The notes beneath the pieces are model-generated. The model searched no databases. It worked only from the letters and a program-made list of their open reading frames with translations, and had not been told where the DNA came from. The translations under genes were made by a program, and so were the position numbers. Shown piece after piece: positions 34,181 through 42,183 of a stretch of 64,000 nt of DNA; positions within the stretch are counted from its first letter, which is position 1; each line of letters starts with the position of its first letter. This DNA comes from CAWARU01 sp963784575 (GTDB taxonomy: Bacteria > Pseudomonadota > Gammaproteobacteria > UBA6186 > Azoamicaceae). The stretch spans positions 1,364,001 through 1,428,000 of the forward strand of contig CAWARU010000001.1 in the NCBI GenBank assembly GCA_963784575.1. Direction: 5' to 3'.

Positions 34181-36982
34181 ATGAGTGAACTCAGAAATGT
34201 GATCGAAAAGTTAGCAGCAGAAACGCAAAACAAAGGAACAGCTGAACAGGCATCCAAACTCGCATCAGAATCTGCATCAGGGTCCGAAGAATCAACATCT
34301 GGGTCAGAATCCTCTGAACAGAAGAAAAAAGCAGAGTCAGAAATAGTTGCGAACTTGATAAAAAGAAGCAAATATGATCATACAGCGGCACTCGAACTTG
34401 CCTACCTTTTTCGTGATGGCCATCTCGTACCAGAATCTATTGAAACCGCAATAGAATATGCAAACTATGCGGCACAAGCGGCAGGAGATCTATCTTTACA
34501 GGCTGAAGCCTATCTTTTGCTTTTCAATCTCTATGTATTAATGAAAAAAGATGACCGTTCATCCTCTTCATTAGAGGAAGCTCGAATTAGAGGCAATCCT
34601 GATACGGAGCTTTACAAGGCCCACAGAATTTTTTGGGGCGAGGCTCGATTCGTAGAGCAATACTTTAACTATAGTAGTCCCGAAAAAACCTGGTCTACTT
34701 CCCATATCTTAAGCAAAGTGCCCGAATTGCTTGATATGATGGATATCGGCACATCCGAATACAGTAGCAATCCTAATATCAAAATTGTACGGGCTATAAA
34801 AAGCTTAACAACCGATAGTTTTAATTTTGATTCCATACTGCGTGCCTTCTCACCTGGATTCTTTTTTAGAGGTCCTTTTATTCCATATGATGGACCAATG
34901 ATGCAAATGAATTGTCAGACCTTTAAATGCAGGCTGCAAGCTATTCAATTTATCGCTAATCAACCTCCAAAGCTGCGGGATGTAGTACTGATGATTCCTA
35001 ACGGAAACTATTATACCCCTTCATTAATGTCTCGCTGTGCCCCACCCCACCCGAATATCTATGGTCCAATAGGATACACTTCAAATGTGAATCAATATCG
35101 AGATTCTGGCGAGAGATTTGTGACGCCATTTGCTTTGGTAACAACTGAATTAAGCGAATCCATAACTCCTCTCATTGAAAAGATCAAAACTGAACCTTCT
35201 TTCTTGAAAGATCATTTCATACCATTCATGCTCGATATCCTCGAAGGACTTGCGCATTTGCATAGAAATAATGTTGTACACAGAACAGTGTCACCCGAGT
35301 ATATGCGGGTCAAATCAAATGGTTCAGGTTTATTGCTGACAGGTGATGGATCGAACCCACCTTCTCTGCCTGAGCTTGAAAAAAATCGCGGTTATTCCAG
35401 AACCTCGGATGTGTTTTCTCTTGGCGTAAGCATCCTTTCACTTCTCTGCAGTGCATCTCACGAACCTGCTTTACCTCTCGTAATGCCAAAGCTACTCTTC
35501 CTCACACACTCTAAAGAAATCAAAGAATATTTTGAAAAGATCAAATCTCTTGCTGAATCCGGTTTTGCGAGTATTCGAGATCAAATTCCGGAATGGTGTC
35601 CAAAAGGGCTTCTAGATTTTATCGCTCATTGCCTGGAACTTGATCACCGCAAGAGACCCACCCTCTCGGAGCTTATTGAATATTTCAAAACCTGTCTTCC
35701 AAAAGAGACAGCTTCAAAAACAGCTGTAGGATCAAAAACCGACAAGGTAGAAGCTCCTCTGGCATATCAAATCCAGCCTAATTTCCCATATCAAATAGAG
35801 CATACTGGTGCAATGCATCCAAGATTACGCAAAGAAAATCTAAGATGCTGTGTATATGGCGGATATAACCAATTCTGGATGCATAAGTGGACCCTCTTAT
35901 TAGAAGATCGCTATACAGCAAATAAGCAAGAGCAAAAAGCAAAGGGAGAAGCTCAAATACTTCAATCCAAAGCAACTCCGGTCAGAGAGGGCTTGGGCGG
36001 CGCTGCAACTTCTACTGATAAAGCAAGCGTTCCGAGTCCAAAATATGCCAATCTGCTTCCAGTTTTACTATTGGAGGTCGGGAAATTCTTGGGTGCAAAT
36101 GACTACCTTTCTTACTGTAAATCTTCGAAGCATGAGCGAGATATTTTGCTGCGTACTGCCCGAGGACAAGTCTTGCTTCAAAGTAGTATCATATCGAAAC
36201 TCGCCGTGCTACCCAACCCCCTAGAAGTACCAGAGATTACTCGACGAAGCTTGCAAACTCGAACTCAACTGACAGAAATTTTGTTTAGAATTATTAAGGC
36301 AGAAAAAGACATCACAAGCGCCTTTAATGCGCTTCAAGCAGCGAATCGTGTTATCGAAGCAACGCATAGTGGCTGGGGACATAGATCTTCCATGCATTCT
36401 GGACAAGTCGCCATTGAAAAAAATAGAACAACATTGAAGACAACGCAACTTAGCTGTCCGAGCTGTATAAGGCCCGAAACTTATCAACATCATTTATCTC
36501 CAGATCTAACCGCTTTAGCCATCCATCCCTTTATGAGCTGCAAGACCTGTAAAAATTGGACTGCCGCAGAGGCATCTCTTTTGTGGGGATTCAACGATGT
36601 CCAGCTGGCTACCATTCCTTCTTGGACAAAGTCTGTGGAAGATTTTGCAGAAAGTGTATATTGTGAAGCAGTTCTCACTTATTTCAGGAAAAAATACCCA
36701 TTGGAGTGTGCAAAGGATACTTACCCTCTCACTAAAGATATTTGGAAAAACTACCCTTGTCTACCAGCTTTTGTTAAGACATTCGTTTTTGTAAAACCTG
36801 AGCCTGCTGTGAAAGATGAAAAGGAAAAAGCTGAATCAGCACAAATAAAACCAGAAGCGGCCCTACAAGGCTATTTGGTAATGTATCAAAAGAGTTTAAA
36901 AGAAGATTCCGAGGAAGAGATAGATGTAGAAAAAGATGAGGCTGAGGCTAAAAATTCGGAACCAAAAGAATCCGAAACATAA
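34181..36982 (+). CDS. pseudokinase-like multidomain protein (candidate effector)
   Basis: 933 residues, no signal or membrane segment. A Ser/Glu-rich N-terminus precedes a Sel1/TPR-like helical region (AALELAYLFRDGHLVPESIE). Residues ~330-500 follow a protein-kinase C-lobe: FMLDILEGLAHLHRNNVVHR, SDVFSLGVSIL and HRKRPTLSELIEYF. The catalytic HRD is HRT (367-369), the following lysine is Ser371 and DFG appears as GDG (388-390), so catalysis is unlikely. A segment at 625-660 (LLPVLLLEVGKFLGANDYLS) resembles an F-box. Cys759/Cys762 and Cys787/Cys790 form two CxxC pairs, a possible zinc ribbon. The C-terminus is acidic. ATG follows GAGGAGAT, a strong Shine-Dalgarno. Host-directed function is inference. 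Confidence 0.8.
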   Translation: MSELRNVIEKLAAETQNKGTAEQASKLASESASGSEESTSGSESSEQKKKAESEIVANLIKRSKYDHTAALELAYLFRDGHLVPESIETAIEYANYAAQAAGDLSLQAEAYLLLFNLYVLMKKDDRSSSSLEEARIRGNPDTELYKAHRIFWGEARFVEQYFNYSSPEKTWSTSHILSKVPELLDMMDIGTSEYSSNPNIKIVRAIKSLTTDSFNFDSILRAFSPGFFFRGPFIPYDGPMMQMNCQTFKCRLQAIQFIANQPPKLRDVVLMIPNGNYYTPSLMSRCAPPHPNIYGPIGYTSNVNQYRDSGERFVTPFALVTTELSESITPLIEKIKTEPSFLKDHFIPFMLDILEGLAHLHRNNVVHRTVSPEYMRVKSNGSGLLLTGDGSNPPSLPELEKNRGYSRTSDVFSLGVSILSLLCSASHEPALPLVMPKLLFLTHSKEIKEYFEKIKSLAESGFASIRDQIPEWCPKGLLDFIAHCLELDHRKRPTLSELIEYFKTCLPKETASKTAVGSKTDKVEAPLAYQIQPNFPYQIEHTGAMHPRLRKENLRCCVYGGYNQFWMHKWTLLLEDRYTANKQEQKAKGEAQILQSKATPVREGLGGAATSTDKASVPSPKYANLLPVLLLEVGKFLGANDYLSYCKSSKHERDILLRTARGQVLLQSSIISKLAVLPNPLEVPEITRRSLQTRTQLTEILFRIIKAEKDITSAFNALQAANRVIEATHSGWGHRSSMHSGQVAIEKNRTTLKTTQLSCPSCIRPETYQHHLSPDLTALAIHPFMSCKTCKNWTAAEASLLWGFNDVQLATIPSWTKSVEDFAESVYCEAVLTYFRKKYPLECAKDTYPLTKDIWKNYPCLPAFVKTFVFVKPEPAVKDEKEKAESAQIKPEAALQGYLVMYQKSLKEDSEEEIDVEKDEAEAKNSEPKESET

Positions 36983-37085
36983 AAAGTTTACATAAGCCAA
37001 GTCAAGGCCATCTTTTGAGGGTCGTTTGGGGGTGAGAGTCACTTGGGGTCAGATCAGAGCTCTGCCCCCTGTGGACTCTAGGAAT

Positions 37086-37168
37086 CTAAGGCCTGTTGAT
37101 AATTCTACTATGTTGGCCATAAATCAATGCTTTCTGGCTCAACCTAGCGAATTGTCAACAGGCCTTAG
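37086..37168. repeat. 83-bp imperfect hairpin element
   Basis: CTAAGGCCTGTTGATAATTC (37086-37105) and its complement at 37149-37168 match at 19 of 20 positions, with a second weaker pairing (GTTGGCCA with TGGCTCAAC) inside. It lies between the pseudokinase-like gene and convergent ankyrin gene 2. It could be a bidirectional terminator or a miniature mobile repeat. Confidence 0.65.
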
Positions 37169-37175
37169 GGAAAAC

Positions 37176-40055
37176 TCAATAGAATTTTTTTCCCTTGATC
37201 TTGTCTGCAGCTATATCAGATGTATCTATATCCTGTTCATTCTCAATATCTGAAGGATGAATTTCAGGTGTGGTTAGCTCAAGCTCTAAAGACTGCTTTT
37301 GATTCTTTGGAGCAGTAAACCTAAGTTCTCTTTCACCCCCAAGCACTTCTCTTGCTGCTTTCAACCTTAACTCGTCTAATTTCAGAATTTCCTCTTTGAT
37401 GGCATTACAATCATACGGGCCCAAAACTGTATCAGGCAGAGGTTCAGGTTGATAGTTATAGGTATCTACTGTTAAACCGCTCTTTTCCATACCCGTATAC
37501 TCTTCAATCATTTTTCGAACTGCTGTATGAGAAATTGCATGATGCGCGTTCTGAGTTTCTGTAAAAATGAGATAAGGGGTAAAAACTTTTATAGGAGATG
37601 AATTCAGGCGTAATTGATTCTGCAAAATCCTTTCGAGCAAAATTCTTACTTCAGATATCGCTCTTTCTGTATTTTCTATGCCAAGAAATTCTAACTGAAA
37701 TTTAATGTCTTCAGCATTTATTGTAAGTATTGCAATTGTTGCTTCCTTAGCTAATGAATCAATTATCTGCTCTAATGTGGATACCTGGCTTTGGGTGTAG
37801 TCACCTGTCTTCTTGAAATAAGTGACGTCCACAAATTTCACTAGCAAAGCGATATGGTTTTGAACAAGAAAATCAGATAGTATGTTGCGATATACTAAAT
37901 TCATATACAGTGACTTAGTCCCTTCATCTAAGTCCTCTTGATTAAAATTTTCTTGCCAAAGTTTTTTGTTAATTTCTTTCAATCCTAGATGTTGAGTCAA
38001 ATCACTAATTCCAAGCATTTTATTACAATACTCCCTCAAGTCTGAATAGGGTTCAGGATCCATCCCATATTCTAATAATAAACCAGAAGTTTTTCTCAAT
38101 ACCGGACTTCCATCTACAACTAATCCTTCTCTTTTTCCTAAAAGGGGAGATGCTGCCTTTTCGTAAAAATCAGCAATTTTAGTGATATCTGAGAGTAAAT
38201 GTAAATTTTCGATACGCTGAAAGATTTTATTTTTTTGTGTTAAATTTTGTTTAAAGATATTTTGAAGCATTTCTACCAATAAAGTTCTGAGTCTTAATTT
38301 GGTTACCTCTTTATCATCGAAATGCATTTCGATACCATCTTCAATACCAATTTTCCTTCGTTCTTCAAGAATATCTGAATGATGGATATCAAGTAAAATG
38401 CCTGCACACTCTTTTGCTATCCTATTAACGATGGAACTCAGCATTTTTCGATCGCCGAGAGAAAAATCTCGAGTCAAATGGTAATATTCGACGTCTGCAT
38501 AGCTTTCAAGAATTGCAATATATCGAGAATTTATGCAGAAATCTAATACCCATCGATAATGATAAACCTCAAAAAGATCTTGAATTGCAGAATAGAACGT
38601 ATCTGTAGGATTAACGCCAAATAATTCCCTTCTATTAATCCAAAATGTTCTTTTTGCGCGATTCATATCAATTCTTAGAAATTCATCGTTGACCTCCCCA
38701 GGAGTCCCTACTAAACGAGATCGGATAATTTGATAGCTATAATCTATAAATTCATCAGCCGACTTAGGATTAGCTCCTTGTTTAATTAATAGTACCGCTG
38801 CGTTACATCGATCTTCAATTAATTTCCGTTGCATAGGATTCGAAAAATTTTCTAGAATTTCCCTTGTTATCAAGGTGAGTAAATCTACAAATCCTCCTCT
38901 GTACCATTGTTCCTGATGAACATTTGCTCCTCGTTCTGTCAAAAATGGGATGAGATCTGGTAAGTTACGGGTAGCACACAGCATAACATTATAATGTGGA
39001 AATTCACCTTTTCCCGTCATTGTGGCATTTGCTTCAAGTAATAACTTTCCAATTTCTAAACGATTTTTCTCCATTGCAACATTGAGAGGTCCGTTACCCC
39101 CATCTCGTAAGGGATGCTTATGAGAAATGAGTACTGCTGCAATTTCAGTAAAGCCCAAATTGATCGCAGTATTTAATGTGTCATAAACAGAGATATAATC
39201 TCTTACCTGAAAATAACCATCACTACCATACCAAAGTTCCTTCCCATTCCCTTGTCCTTCATCCCCTTCAGCTCGATGAGACATAACAACACTATGTCCC
39301 GCATTTACAGCAGTTTTGGTCAGATCCGCTCCCGCTTTTAACAAGATTTTTACCGCATCCAAGCAGTTATGCGTAACGGCCTCAATCAAAGGCAAACACT
39401 TATGGCTGCCACAATTGAGATCAACTCCTTTATCGAGAAGTTCCTGGATTGTTTTGGTATCATTCATTCTTGAAGCATCAAGGAGTTGTTGGAATTGAAG
39501 TCGTTGCAAGACCGTTTCTTGGAGAGGACTGCTGGAGGGAAGTTTCAACATTATCTCTAATGTTATCTCGGTAACCCTGGCATCGAAATCAATGTTGATT
39601 CCCTGCCTTACATTCATTTCTCCCAATTTTCCCTGAATGTAGAAATCCAATATCGCCGCCACCATATCTTTATTTTCAGATTTTACGGCAATTTGCAAAG
39701 GAGTTTCACCAAGCTTATTCTTTGCAGAAAGATCCCAACCCTGGCTCAATAATATTAACAGTAGTTTACGATTAAATAGAATTGGATTAGCAAACATGGT
39801 ATGCAGCAAAGTTTCACCTGCTTCATTTACAGTATTTGCTGTTTCAGCCCAGGCTCTACAACTTTCTACTGTTCTTTCCTCTGCCTCGCATGGCGTGTAA
39901 CTTACGAACTTGAAGGGACTTCTTTTAAAAACTAAAACATTTAAAAGCGAGTTCAAAGCTCTATCATACTCAGCCAGAACATTGCTCTCTTTTTTTCCAG
40001 CAAGGATTTCATTTTTCAGTTTTTCAAATGTTTCTAATGCGTTGACTGCGGCCAT
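37176..40055 (-). CDS. large ankyrin-repeat protein 2 (candidate effector)
   Basis: 959 residues from MAAVNALETFEKLK; a longer frame begins at 40088, but GGGAG seven bases before the ATG at 40055 favours the shorter form. Ankyrin repeats begin early (AGETLLHTMFANPILFNRKL, KLGETPLQIAVKSENKDMVA) and include DLNCGSHKCLPLIEAVTHNC and GNGPLNVAMEKNRLEIGKLL. The middle and C-terminal halves are helical without known domain. The C-terminal module (VRKMIEEYTGMEKSGLTVDT, LGPYDCNAIKEEILKLDELR) aligns with ankyrin proteins 1 and 3. It is monocistronic and converges on the pseudokinase-like gene. Confidence 0.85.
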   Translation of the reverse strand: MAAVNALETFEKLKNEILAGKKESNVLAEYDRALNSLLNVLVFKRSPFKFVSYTPCEAEERTVESCRAWAETANTVNEAGETLLHTMFANPILFNRKLLLILLSQGWDLSAKNKLGETPLQIAVKSENKDMVAAILDFYIQGKLGEMNVRQGINIDFDARVTEITLEIMLKLPSSSPLQETVLQRLQFQQLLDASRMNDTKTIQELLDKGVDLNCGSHKCLPLIEAVTHNCLDAVKILLKAGADLTKTAVNAGHSVVMSHRAEGDEGQGNGKELWYGSDGYFQVRDYISVYDTLNTAINLGFTEIAAVLISHKHPLRDGGNGPLNVAMEKNRLEIGKLLLEANATMTGKGEFPHYNVMLCATRNLPDLIPFLTERGANVHQEQWYRGGFVDLLTLITREILENFSNPMQRKLIEDRCNAAVLLIKQGANPKSADEFIDYSYQIIRSRLVGTPGEVNDEFLRIDMNRAKRTFWINRRELFGVNPTDTFYSAIQDLFEVYHYRWVLDFCINSRYIAILESYADVEYYHLTRDFSLGDRKMLSSIVNRIAKECAGILLDIHHSDILEERRKIGIEDGIEMHFDDKEVTKLRLRTLLVEMLQNIFKQNLTQKNKIFQRIENLHLLSDITKIADFYEKAASPLLGKREGLVVDGSPVLRKTSGLLLEYGMDPEPYSDLREYCNKMLGISDLTQHLGLKEINKKLWQENFNQEDLDEGTKSLYMNLVYRNILSDFLVQNHIALLVKFVDVTYFKKTGDYTQSQVSTLEQIIDSLAKEATIAILTINAEDIKFQLEFLGIENTERAISEVRILLERILQNQLRLNSSPIKVFTPYLIFTETQNAHHAISHTAVRKMIEEYTGMEKSGLTVDTYNYQPEPLPDTVLGPYDCNAIKEEILKLDELRLKAAREVLGGERELRFTAPKNQKQSLELELTTPEIHPSDIENEQDIDTSDIAADKIKGKKFY

Positions 40056-40088
40056 GAATATACTCCCACTTAAAGATATAAATCTCAT

Positions 40089-40495
40089 AATTTAAAGACA
40101 AAAATTAAAGATAATACAATTAACGAAGAATTTTTAATGTATATTTCTTCTAATTTTGCCTCAAAACGTGTATATAATTATTCATTATTGCAATATAAAG
40201 AGGACACAGTAGCACAACCAGCTCAATAACTCAAACCCATTTCCATTTAGCAAGTAACACTCAGGCTGCGCGTATTTGCATACATACAAATAGGTAAGCA
40301 TAACAATAATGTATAAATTATAGTTTATATTCTCTAAGGTTTATTATATTATTATAAAATATAATTTATATTTTTATAAAAAAAATTAAATATATTGCAT
40401 ATATTTTATAAATACATTTGCATTATATTAAAAAAACAATTAAAATTTATATTTATAGAACGATTATGGGTCTTATTAGGGCCTAAATATATTTT
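40089..40495. other. AT-rich divergent intergenic region
   Basis: The 407-bp gap separates ankyrin gene 2 (minus) from the hipA-like gene (plus). It is extremely AT-rich from about 40300 to 40470, with many overlapping TATAAT-like words, so no single promoter can be picked for hipA. It contains the ankyrin-shared element at 40163-40177. No gene or RNA recognised. Confidence 0.5.
40163..40177 (-). promoter_or_regulatory. upstream element shared by ankyrin genes 1 and 2 (second copy)
   Basis: Minus strand TTATATACACGTTTT, about 107 bp before the ankyrin-2 start, 14 of 15 bases identical to the element before ankyrin gene 1. TATATA could act as a -10 box. Confidence 0.35.
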
Positions 40496-41728
40496 ATGGC
40501 AAAATCTGAATGGGGAAGAGTGTATTATCAAGAATTCTATGCAGGTATTCTGGAAAGGATGCCTGATGGAAGTTATAAATTTAGCTATGATACCGAATAT
40601 TTAAATAAAAATCTGCCTGCAATAGCATTTTCTCTCCCCAAACAAATGGAAGCTTTTATTTCAAAAAACAAACTTCATCCTTTTTTTGATAACTTAGTGG
40701 CTGAAGGTTGGCTGCGCAATGCCCAAGCACGTGCCTTAAAACTAAATCCCTGGGATGATTTAGGCTTGCTGCTGGGTTTCGGGTATGACTTACCAGGAGC
40801 AGTGTCCATTGCGGATCCCGAACCTCGCGAACATGAAATTTTAGAACATGTAGATATCATTACGAAAACTGCTATACAAAGTCGAGCTTCTCTATCAGGG
40901 GTTCAGCATAAATTATTACTCGTTAAAGAAGGCCAAAATTTTAGACCAGTTAAAGGCAATGAATTAAGTACGCATATTGCAAAACTTCCTTCTGAAAATC
41001 ACAAAGATATTGTAGAACTCGAGCTTCTAACGACACTGACAATGCAAAATTTATTACCAGAAGATGACATTGTTAAGGTAGAAATCGATTCTATCCCCTC
41101 AATTGGGGTTGAAAAAGCATTAATTGTGCAACGCTTTGATCGCACAATTAAAGGAAAAAGACTTCACTTCGAAGAGTTCAATCAGCTTCTAGGCCATGCT
41201 TCGGGAGACGAAAAATATGAAGGTTCCTATGAAGATATGGGCCGTTTTATTTTAAAAACTCCTGGCTGTATTACAGTCGAAGCTCTTAAACTTTACAAAC
41301 GAATTTTAGCCGAATTCCTCACTGGGAACACAGATGCACATTTCAAGAATTTTGCTATGTTTCATACGGGAGAGGGTATGCGCTTAACACCCGCTTATGA
41401 TTTGGTTGCTGCCTCCTATTATAAACAATACCACACCATTGCTTTAAGGGTTGCAGGCAGCAAAGACTTAGAAATTGGCTCATTAAAGCCCAAGCATATT
41501 CTAAATATGGGCTATGAATTTGGATTAAGTTCGGAACTGATAGAATACACGGTCAATGAACTTAAAATGAGAATGGATGCAGCAAAGGATGCGGTTTTAA
41601 AAAATGATGATGTCGCCATTTTTATACGAGAAAAGATTGCAAATTTAATGGAGAAACGATGGAACAGCAGCTTCAGCTTAATTGGCCATTATTTGTCGAA
41701 GAAGCAAAAGAACGACGCAAAGCACTAA
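40496..41728 (+). CDS. HipA-type toxin kinase
   Basis: 410 residues of the HipA Ser/Thr-kinase fold. The ATP-loop motif SLSGVQHK (S134-K139), STHIAKLP, IVQRFDR, the catalytic loop TGNTDAHFKNF (D280, N285) and the metal-binding TPAYD (D302) are all present, so the kinase looks intact. HipA toxins phosphorylate aminoacyl-tRNA synthetases and slow growth. The partner HTH gene follows and overlaps the last 70 bp, the reverse of the classical hipB-hipA order. Flanking AT-rich DNA and ankyrin genes suggest an accessory island. Confidence 0.9.
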   Translation: MAKSEWGRVYYQEFYAGILERMPDGSYKFSYDTEYLNKNLPAIAFSLPKQMEAFISKNKLHPFFDNLVAEGWLRNAQARALKLNPWDDLGLLLGFGYDLPGAVSIADPEPREHEILEHVDIITKTAIQSRASLSGVQHKLLLVKEGQNFRPVKGNELSTHIAKLPSENHKDIVELELLTTLTMQNLLPEDDIVKVEIDSIPSIGVEKALIVQRFDRTIKGKRLHFEEFNQLLGHASGDEKYEGSYEDMGRFILKTPGCITVEALKLYKRILAEFLTGNTDAHFKNFAMFHTGEGMRLTPAYDLVAASYYKQYHTIALRVAGSKDLEIGSLKPKHILNMGYEFGLSSELIEYTVNELKMRMDAAKDAVLKNDDVAIFIREKIANLMEKRWNSSFSLIGHYLSKKQKNDAKH

Positions 41729-42141
41729 AATTGACCCAAAAACGCTTGGCACTCATAGCAAGGGTAAGTACGCCCACCATTTCTCGTTTCGAGAATGGTG
41801 CAAAAGACATACAATTGTCAACCATTCTCACCATTTTGGGAGTGTTAGGTTTGGTTGAAAAACGACAAGTATCATTTCCAAATCTAGAACCTCATTATAA
41901 CTTCGAAAAACAAACGATAGACTTTTATGGCTATGATGGCACTAAAAAAATTGTCTGTCGTTGCTCTAAAGAAGCCATAGAAGATTATTATCAACTGTCG
42001 GAAATAAATCCCACAAAGTTATTGAAAATGTTTACCAAGATCCAATCTATTGTACTACATATTGCAAGAAAAAAATATTTTACCAATCAATTTGAAGTGG
42101 ACAAATCAATTTTGATTAAAACCAGCGATTTGAATCCCTGA
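41659..42141 (+). CDS. HTH antitoxin fused to a DUF1488 domain
   Basis: 160 residues. Residues 14-67 form an XRE-type helix-turn-helix (LTQKRLALIARVSTPTISRF, then ENGAKDIQLS), the HipB-like DNA-binding part. Residues 71-158 resemble DUF1488: FEKQTIDFYGYDG, IVCRCSKEAIEDYY, then ARKKYFTNQFEVDKSILIKT. The start overlaps hipA by 70 bp in another frame and is preceded by GGAGA at good spacing, so translation is coupled. It is likely the antitoxin and autorepressor of the pair. The HTH-DUF1488 combination as antitoxin is unusual to my knowledge. Confidence 0.82.
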   Translation: MEQQLQLNWPLFVEEAKERRKALKLTQKRLALIARVSTPTISRFENGAKDIQLSTILTILGVLGLVEKRQVSFPNLEPHYNFEKQTIDFYGYDGTKKIVCRCSKEAIEDYYQLSEINPTKLLKMFTKIQSIVLHIARKKYFTNQFEVDKSILIKTSDLNP

Positions 42142-42149
42142 GAGGTAAC

Positions 42150-42182
42150 TGTTCAGGTTGTAAATCCAGAAATACCTGAACA
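42150..42182. terminator. hairpin between convergent antitoxin and ankyrin 3 genes
   Basis: TGTTCAGGT (42150-42158) and ACCTGAACA (42174-42182) form a perfect 9-bp stem in the 42-bp gap between two convergent genes, so it probably serves both directions. It lacks a strong U tract. Confidence 0.5.
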
Positions 42183-42183
42183 C

